Below the pieces are notes generated by a model, which saw nothing but the letters and a program-made list of their open reading frames with translations, was not told the DNA's origin and did not search any database. A program made the translations under genes and the position numbers. A DNA stretch of 64,000 bases from the NCBI GenBank assembly GCA_010909165.1, contig MU008175.1, positions 372,001 through 436,000 on the forward strand. Reading direction: 5' to 3'. Of this stretch, positions 59,059-64,000 are shown piece by piece (positions within the stretch are counted from its first letter, which is position 1; each line of letters opens with the position of its first letter). The DNA is from Anthoceros angustus. Lineage: Eukaryota > Streptophyta > Anthocerotopsida > Anthocerotales > Anthocerotaceae.

Positions 59059-59437
59059 CAAGTTGCGTGCAAAAGGTCTGGGACACCTTCCACATGTTTC
59101 TTCGAGGTTCACTATGTTCTAGAGCTTCACCTTGGTAATTATGTTTTTGAGGATGGGCCTGAGCAGGTTTATCATCCTTCAGGTCTTAGAAGTGTCTATC
59201 GGGCACATCCGGGCCCCCTACTGGAGAGAAGCTATGTACTCTAGGTGCATTCACTTGCGGAGCTCTGGGGAGGTACGTCTGTGAAGGAATCAGGTGAAGT
59301 GGAGACAAAGATACTCAATTTTGTGCATGCAAGTCATTAATGTGGAAGGCTAATCCTGCGACATATCGTCCCTGATAGGATTGCACAAGCAGAGTGGCGC
59401 GGACTTAGACGAGGAAGCACTGTCTTATCAGCGTAGA
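59059..59437. other. Convergent intergenic region, 3' UTRs
   Basis: The stretch lies between the stop of the transporter and the stop of the kinesin, which converge. No further gene is supported. No AATAAA signal stands out on either strand. Confidence 0.6.
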
Positions 59438-61879
59438 TTAATATCCTCCTGTTGGTGCCGGACACTGGGTAGAACTCTTGCAGAAATCGAAAAATAGGTG
59501 GTGGGCCTTGGGCGGTTCCGCCGATATAATCTGTGCATTGTGGCTAGTTTGTGAATCGGGTGCTCTTGGGGATGGGCTGGTAGACACCGCTTGTGTCAGA
59601 TACGTAATCAAGTGCTGGAGAGTGTCTATCTCTTCTTTCATCTTGCAAATTAGTTTTTTCCTAGGATCAGCTTCCAAAGACGTTGGATAAACATTATCAA
59701 GCCGATTGGCCTTCGTGAAATACCGGAGAGTGTTCAGGCTTTCTTGAAAATCCTGCCAATGCGTCCCATGTCTTGCCACTGGTTAGGGACATTACCTCTC
59801 AAACGTGTTAGCACAGCGCTGTGAGACATTAGACAAACCTGGCCTGCTGGAGACACGGTTGCCAGTAGGTAAGTCCTGCTGTTCTTGCCCAAGGACTCCC
59901 GGAGTAGCCATGTGAGTGCGCATCCTCTATAAGAAGTGTAAGTGCTTTTGGAGACGTTCATAATCACCTGCATACGAAGACGTCAATCGGAAATGCAACA
60001 GAATCGGACCTTCCAAACCCGTGGCACAAAATGTGCGTACTTCATTTAGCTGAGAAAGAGATCTGTTCACGTATTTCCAATCTTGGTCTGGGGCTCCCTT
60101 CTCGTCTCCACGTTTCAGCTTGTCACACCCTGCATTTCCGCATCTGAATATTAGGAAAGGCGACATGTGAGGAGGCCTGGGAAACTCGGAACACACAGCA
60201 CGCATCTCCGCACCTGCCAGATCTACGAGGTTGATGTAGCTGACAGTGTGCTCAGCTGTGGATGAGAGGTTCCCCTGCAAAAGTAGACCTGGCTCAGCAT
60301 ACCGGATGCGGAAGAAGAGGTTCTGGTTCATTTTAACATTCCCTACTTCCGCTCCTCTCTGCCCTGCCTATGACATTTCTCTTGGCTCTGAACTCTAAAT
60401 CAATGGCGAGAGACAATGATGCATGCCCGTGTCAACTTGATGGTGAACAAAGAATGACTGCGAAGGGAGTGCGTGTCTTTGTCGATCGTACGATTTCTGG
60501 CTCCTTGCCTGAGCAGCTCCTCCATCTCGTTCCAAGTCCGGACCTCCTTCCAGAGCAAGCCCTCCACATACGGCCCTGTTACTGGATGCTCCCTAACTCT
60601 CAGGAATCCCTGCCTCCTTGTTGACATGGTTGTGGTGCTAGTGGAGAGGGATGTTGCTGAAGACCCTAATTTAAGGCCCTCTCCATTCACACTGGTGCCA
60701 GTATCCCTGGTAGTGGCCTCAAGCTCACTATCTGCATCACTCTCCAAAGGGTCCTCATCTGGATACGTATTGTCCGGCAAACTGTCAGCCCCTAAACCTG
60801 CAGTTCGTGCCAGCAGGTCCCGCACCTTTTCCTGGTAAATCTCCAGGTAGCTAACCTGGTATGCGAGCAGTAACCTCAATCGCAATGATAGGAACGAGCT
60901 GTTATTCGGAGGTTGTCTCTGCGAAGATATTCTATCAAAAGTAATACCTGTAAAAGGCAGAATTCCTTCTGCAAGTGCGTCTGAACTCTGTGTATCAGCT
61001 CACAGGTTAACATTGGCATCTGCAATGTGCAGGCAGTTCCAATTCAGGTCATGGCAACAACGACATTAAAAAGCACTCAAAAGGAACGAGGAGAGAACAG
61101 TTATTCTGCACTTACGATCCCTCTCCCTGCTGACGTCCCGTCTCCTGCCATAGTGTAGGTCTTTCCTGATCCGGTTTGGCCGTAGGCTAGTATCTGCAAC
61201 CAAGCAAAGACCCAGCAACAAACAGGAGAAACGTCTGGTCAAGGGTGACAGTAGGGGTTCCGGCGTCTTGGTTGCCATAGTGCGCAGATCCCTGAATACA
61301 TAGCAGCTTACTGTCGTGTTGATACCCTTCAAAGCGAACTCCACACAGGGAGCACCGAGAGCCTGATACATCCGTTTCTGAGACTCCTCTTTCCGGTGCC
61401 TGTCGTGAACAGGAACATAGCTATCATCCTGCACATAGTCGAAATTAAACTCAAGGCCATCGGTGCTTCTTCCAGAGTACTTAGACGGCTGGTGGTCGTG
61501 TTCCTTCACCCGAATCTTGTCTCCGTAACAGAGCACCTGACGCCCGTACCAAAAGCTCAGTTGATAAAAATTGGAATTGTGTGAAATCGACCAAGAGAAG
61601 GAGCTTCCAGTTACGCACTTGTTTGAGAGGACAGATTTTCTCATTTTCCGTGAAAGGCCGCATACGAGCCACCACTTTCACCTAGTATCAGGAGCCAAGA
61701 AAAGCTTCAACGCATGTCACAAGCAAGAGCAAGCTTTCTGGAGTAAGACCACCCTCCGCCTCTCCCTAACCCAATGGTTGCCTCACCTTGCCACCATTCA
61801 TCCTGCCCCGCTTGAATTCACGACATGCACCATTTGGCCTGACTGAGCGGTCAAGTTCTTCGCCAGATCCCTCTGCCAT
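59438..61879 (-). CDS. Divergent kinesin motor protein
   Basis: Ten exons on the minus strand fit in frame: 61,879-61,787; 61,681-61,619; 61,536-61,312; 61,193-61,116; 61,019-60,948; 60,855-60,415; 60,322-60,214; 60,129-60,041; 59,967-59,839; 59,752-59,438 (537 aa). Motor motifs are VKVVARMRPF, LEFNFDYV, the ATP-binding AYGQTGSGKTYTMAGDG, VSYLEIYQEKVRDLL, LRSHSLFTIK (switch I), NLVDLAG (switch II), VNRSLSQLN, and YRGCALTWLLRESLGKNSRT with LLATVSPAG. Then ESLNTLRYFTKAN and a neck with DPRKKLICKMKEEIDTLQ. The neck resembles kinesin-3; assignment to a subfamily is tentative. The P-loop is intact, but switch I lacks the SSR of SSRSH and switch II reads DLAGCDK instead of DLAGSER. An Asp/Glu/Ser-rich insert follows DLLAR. 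The start at 61,879 is the first ATG; the frame is open to about 61,939. There is no long tail after the neck, so it is a short kinesin. Confidence 0.85.
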
Positions 61880-62124
61880 TGAACCATGAATTTGATCTTG
61901 ATCTTCAGGCGTCCTCGGATCAGTTGATGCCTTCTTTCCCTGCACATTCACCTAACTGAGTGTCATTTGGCGTACAAATCAATAAAAGTGAGGGGTAGAT
62001 ATAGCCAAACCATTTTGCAAAACAGTTTAACAAAGCGAAAACAAAATCAGTAACAGTGAAGGGGTAGGTATAGCCGAACCATTTTGCAAAACGGAACGGA
62101 TATCCACTTATATCTCCACATGAC
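61880..62124. other. Upstream of the kinesin, with a short tandem duplication
   Basis: GTGARGGGTAGRTATAGCC followed by RAACCATTTTGCAAAAC occurs at about 61,988-62,024 and again at 62,057-62,093. The stretch is otherwise non-coding and lies between the kinesin start and the tRNA gene. It is likely part of the kinesin promoter or the 3' flank of the tRNA gene (minus strand), where CCGTTTTG at 62,086-62,093 could serve as a pol III terminator. Confidence 0.6.
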
Positions 62125-62197
62125 CGATCACACTGGGGATCGAACCCAGAATCTCTGGTTTCGTAGACCAGCGCCTTATCCATTGGGCCATGCGACC
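62125..62197 (-). tRNA. tRNA-Arg (ACG anticodon)
   Basis: Minus strand, 73 nt. The acceptor stem GGTCGCA pairs fully with TGTGATC (two G-U pairs). The D arm is GCC...GGC. The anticodon stem CTGGT/ACCAG surrounds CTACGAA (anticodon ACG). The variable loop is AGATT. The T stem CTGGG/CCCAG surrounds TTCGATC. The discriminator base is G. Internal promoter boxes A (TGGCCCAATGG) and B (GGTTCGATCC) match. CCA is not encoded, as usual in eukaryotes. It differs from the common plant tRNA-Arg(ACG) mainly in the acceptor stem. There is no intron. Confidence 0.93.
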
Positions 62198-62402
62198 CTC
62201 CTCATATCCCGATTTTAAGTAAAATTGTCTTAATTAAAAAAATAAGTGCGACACAATTCCCATGATGTGCCTAAGTTTTAAGCACCCCATCTAAGTACCG
62301 ATCTAAGCCCACCCTCATACTTCCCAACCCAACTAATCCAACCTTTCCCCAACTGACCCACTTGGTTAAGCTTCAAGGTTTATTGAAAAATGTCACCCAC
62401 TT

Positions 62403-62535
62403 GTCACCGTTTCATCCTGCCCCGCTTGATCGCTTGATCAAGTTCACGATATGGGCTGACCTGGCTAACCGGTACACTTCTTGGCCGGTTTTCTCTTTCA
62501 CTGAATCATGAATTTGATCCGGTTGCTCCTTCCTT
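62403..62535 (-). pseudogene. Duplicated first exon of the kinesin
   Basis: This segment resembles 61,788-61,920. Both begin CACC(A/GT)TTCATCCTGCCCCGCTTGA and share the CATGAATTTGATC end, with internal insertions in this copy (for example GATCGCTTGATCAAG). Read on the minus strand, EQPDQIHDSVKEK corresponds to EDQDQIHGSMAEG in the kinesin start exon. The next kinesin exon is not repeated, so this copy cannot encode a motor. Confidence 0.75.
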
Positions 62536-62656
62536 TCCCCTGGATATCCACCCTCTGAGTCGTATGTAACCGTGATCCACCTAACCGTGATTTCGTCGTT
62601 AAAGCGTGTAAACGTTAAAAGTAGACCAAGTGAACGTAGGGGCCACGACCCGGGCC

Positions 62657-62728
62657 CGATCACACTGGGGACTGAACCCAGAGTCTCTGGCTTCGTGTAC
62701 TCGCACCTTGTTCATTGGGCCATGCCAG
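62657..62728 (-). pseudogene. Decayed tRNA-Arg copy 1
   Basis: It shows clear similarity to the tRNA at 62,125-62,197, including GGGTTCAGTCCCCAGTGTGATC and the box A region TGGCCCAATG. The anticodon stem no longer pairs and the acceptor 5' side is changed (TCTGGCA). It lies the same distance from the duplicated kinesin exon as the intact tRNA lies from the real exon, so both were duplicated together. Confidence 0.85.
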
Positions 62729-62784
62729 ACGTATCTTGCAAAACGCGCAGGATCGGAAATTCGTTGCTACCTCGCAATGGAGAA

Positions 62785-62857
62785 CGAGCACACTGGGTGT
62801 CAAATCCAGAATCTCTGGTTTCGTAAATCAGCGCCTCATCCATTGCGCCATGCGACC
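62785..62857 (-). pseudogene. Decayed tRNA-Arg copy 2
   Basis: 73 nt with ACG still at the anticodon position and box A TGGCGCAATGG. The acceptor, anticodon and T stems each carry at least one mismatch (acceptor T-C, anticodon stem A-C, T stem A-C), and box B is changed to GATTTGACACC. It is a third relative of the tRNA within 730 bp. Confidence 0.8.
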
Positions 62858-63236
62858 ACCGCAGCAACAGAGTTCTCACCCTCTTGAAAGTCACCTGTTT
62901 CCCGGTCCTCCGATCAACACAAAACAAACAGGCCATCAGCAAGAAAGCATCCCTTCACTGCTACTGCATGCCTCGGAACATCGCGATTTCTCAAAAGAGC
63001 CATTGCGCAAACGGAAGCACAGTCCATACCCACCTCAATGAACCAAGTGTACCCTAGCTGGAGCGCTCTCTTCACTCCCTGGTGGTCCTGCCTACTGGAC
63101 AACGGATTGCAAACCGGAAATCGTCTCGGCGAGGCCGCATTTGTGGCCGAAGAACGGCATCCCGGGAGGGGGCCCTGCATGCTGGACCTAAGGTTGATGA
63201 AGCACTGAGCTGGCCACTGCATCAGTCCAAGCCACA
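62858..63236. other. No supported gene
   Basis: The stretch lies between the third tRNA relative and the 3' end of the rightmost gene. It is likely the 3' UTR of the latter plus spacer. An open frame on the minus strand (62,914-63,273) shows no recognisable blocks. Confidence 0.5.
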
Positions 63237-64000
63237 TTATTCCGAGTGCTCGCCGGAGCTGCTGTCCAACCACCTGAGGATCTCCTCTGAGTCTAAGCTG
63301 CTCTCCTCCTCTGCATCTGCAGGCCTCGATCTGCTGTTCCCCGGGATGCTCACCTCCTCTGCATCTGCAGGCCTCGATTCGCTGTTCCCCGAGCTGCCGC
63401 TCTCCCTAGAACTGCCGCTCTCCCCCGAAATGCCGCTCCCACCTGAGCTGCCGCTCCCACCCGAGCTGCCGCTCCCCTGAGCTGCGGCTCCCCGAGCTGC
63501 TGCTCCCCGAGCTGCCGCTCCCCGAGCTGCTCCCCGAGCTGCCGCTCCCCGAGCTGCTGCTACCCCTGAGCTGCCGCTCTCCCCTGAGCTGCTCTCCTCC
63601 TCCTCTCCATCTGCAGACCTCGATCTGCTCTCCTCCTCTGCATCTTCAGGCTGGATGTCGGAGGGTGCAGAAGCCAACGTGGTCTCCGGCGCTTCCTCGT
63701 CATCAGTGACTTCGATTTCCTCTTCCACAATTTCATATTCCTCATTCAGAAGCTTGTCGGCCATGAACATGCCCACTGTCAGATATTCCTCCACTTGCGA
63801 CACCATCGCTGGATCCGTTTTTGCTCTGAGCAGCTTAGAATCCGATGATTCACGGAAACGCAGCATTCTGGCGGACCGCATGGCACGCGTGAGACCGTGT
63901 CTGGCCTTGTGCGACCGATCTGGTGGCCATTCATATGTCTCGGGCTTCTCCTGCTCGTCTGCTGTCGGATTTGGATTCTCGGGCGCCTTCTGCTTCGACT
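63237..64000 (-). CDS. C-terminal part of a low-complexity, partly acidic protein (runs off the window)
   Basis: The minus strand is open from the right edge (64,000) to a stop at 63,237, about 254 residues. An ATG at 63,881 is in frame, but codons continue upstream to the edge (KQKAPENPNPTADEQEKPE), so the true start is probably outside. EYLTVGMFMADKLLNEEYEI gives the only ordinary-looking block. After it come acidic stretches (VEEEIEVTDDEEAPETT) and then repeats of Gly-Ala-Ala-Arg and Ser-Gly-Gly-type, with RSRPADAEE repeated near the C-terminus (63,290-63,400). No domain is recognised. The repeat part is prone to slippage, so its exact length may vary. Confidence 0.65.
   Translation of the reverse strand, partial: SKQKAPENPNPTADEQEKPETYEWPPDRSHKARHGLTRAMRSARMLRFRESSDSKLLRAKTDPAMVSQVEEYLTVGMFMADKLLNEEYEIVEEEIEVTDDEEAPETTLASAPSDIQPEDAEEESRSRSADGEEEESSSGESGSSGVAAARGAAARGAARGAAARGAAARGAAAQGSGSSGGSGSSGGSGISGESGSSRESGSSGNSESRPADAEEVSIPGNSRSRPADAEEESSLDSEEILRWLDSSSGEHSE

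Noticed and set aside
62914-63273. Minus-strand ORF of 119 codons
   Set aside because: It overlaps the end of the low-complexity gene in another frame and has no recognisable features.
63300-63600. Regularly spaced repeats resembling a CRISPR array
   Set aside because: The units are contiguous or nearly so, without unique spacers, lie in a reading frame, and the genome is eukaryotic.

Overview
The window is eukaryotic nuclear DNA. It has spliced genes with short GT-AG introns, a nuclear-type tRNA, Ty3/gypsy retrotransposon remnants and a plant-type sucrose transporter. The best guess is a streptophyte: a charophyte green alga, or less likely an early-diverging land plant. Two things point that way. 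One is the sucrose/H+ symporter. The other is a gypsy element carrying a C5-cytosine methyltransferase (DNMT), an arrangement reported from charophyte algae and dinoflagellates. Genus and species cannot be settled from this sequence alone.

Layout. (1) Positions 1-41,817 are a nest of mobile elements. The outermost layer is a minus-strand gypsy element whose gag is split: its N-terminal part lies at 40,934-41,817 and its C-terminal part, with two CCHC zinc knuckles, at 858-1,578. A 30-bp inverted repeat (1,579-1,608 and 40,904-40,933, one mismatch) sits exactly at the two break points, so a TIR-bounded DNA transposon appears to have entered gag. Inside it lies a plus-strand gypsy element (about 2,045-10,097) with gag, protease, DNMT, reverse transcriptase, RNase H, integrase and a PHD finger, all broken by frameshifts. 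Also inside are two tandem copies (about 9,467-24,171 and 24,172-41,817) of a 14.7-17.6 kb unit. Each unit holds a minus-strand gene resembling DUF7869-type putative transposases, a GC-rich insert, and a plus-strand gene that I read as a ParB-like domain followed by an amino-methyltransferase (N4/N6 DNA methylase-like) domain. Copy 2 carries two extra internal tandem duplications.

(2) Positions 41,818-45,004 are AT-richer, non-coding and rich in small repeats. (3) Positions 45,005-64,000 are a compact genic block: ATP12 (F1-ATPase assembly factor, 4 exons), an 8-exon protein with a C-terminal RRM, a two-exon unknown protein of 771 aa on the minus strand, a 14-exon sucrose transporter (597 aa), a convergent 10-exon divergent kinesin (537 aa), a tRNA-Arg(ACG) with two decayed relatives and a duplicated kinesin first exon, and the 3' end of a minus-strand gene with a low-complexity Gly/Ser/Ala/Arg/Glu tail that runs off the window.

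The genic block holds ordinary housekeeping and transport genes with no evident joint pathway. The transposon nest is the notable part: two unrelated kinds of DNA methyltransferase-like domain (C5 in the retroelement, N4/N6-like in the TIR element), plus PHD and ParB-like domains, are stacked in one locus. Almost every reading frame in the nest is broken by short indels. Whether that is decay or assembly/consensus error in repeats is an open question, discussed in the findings.
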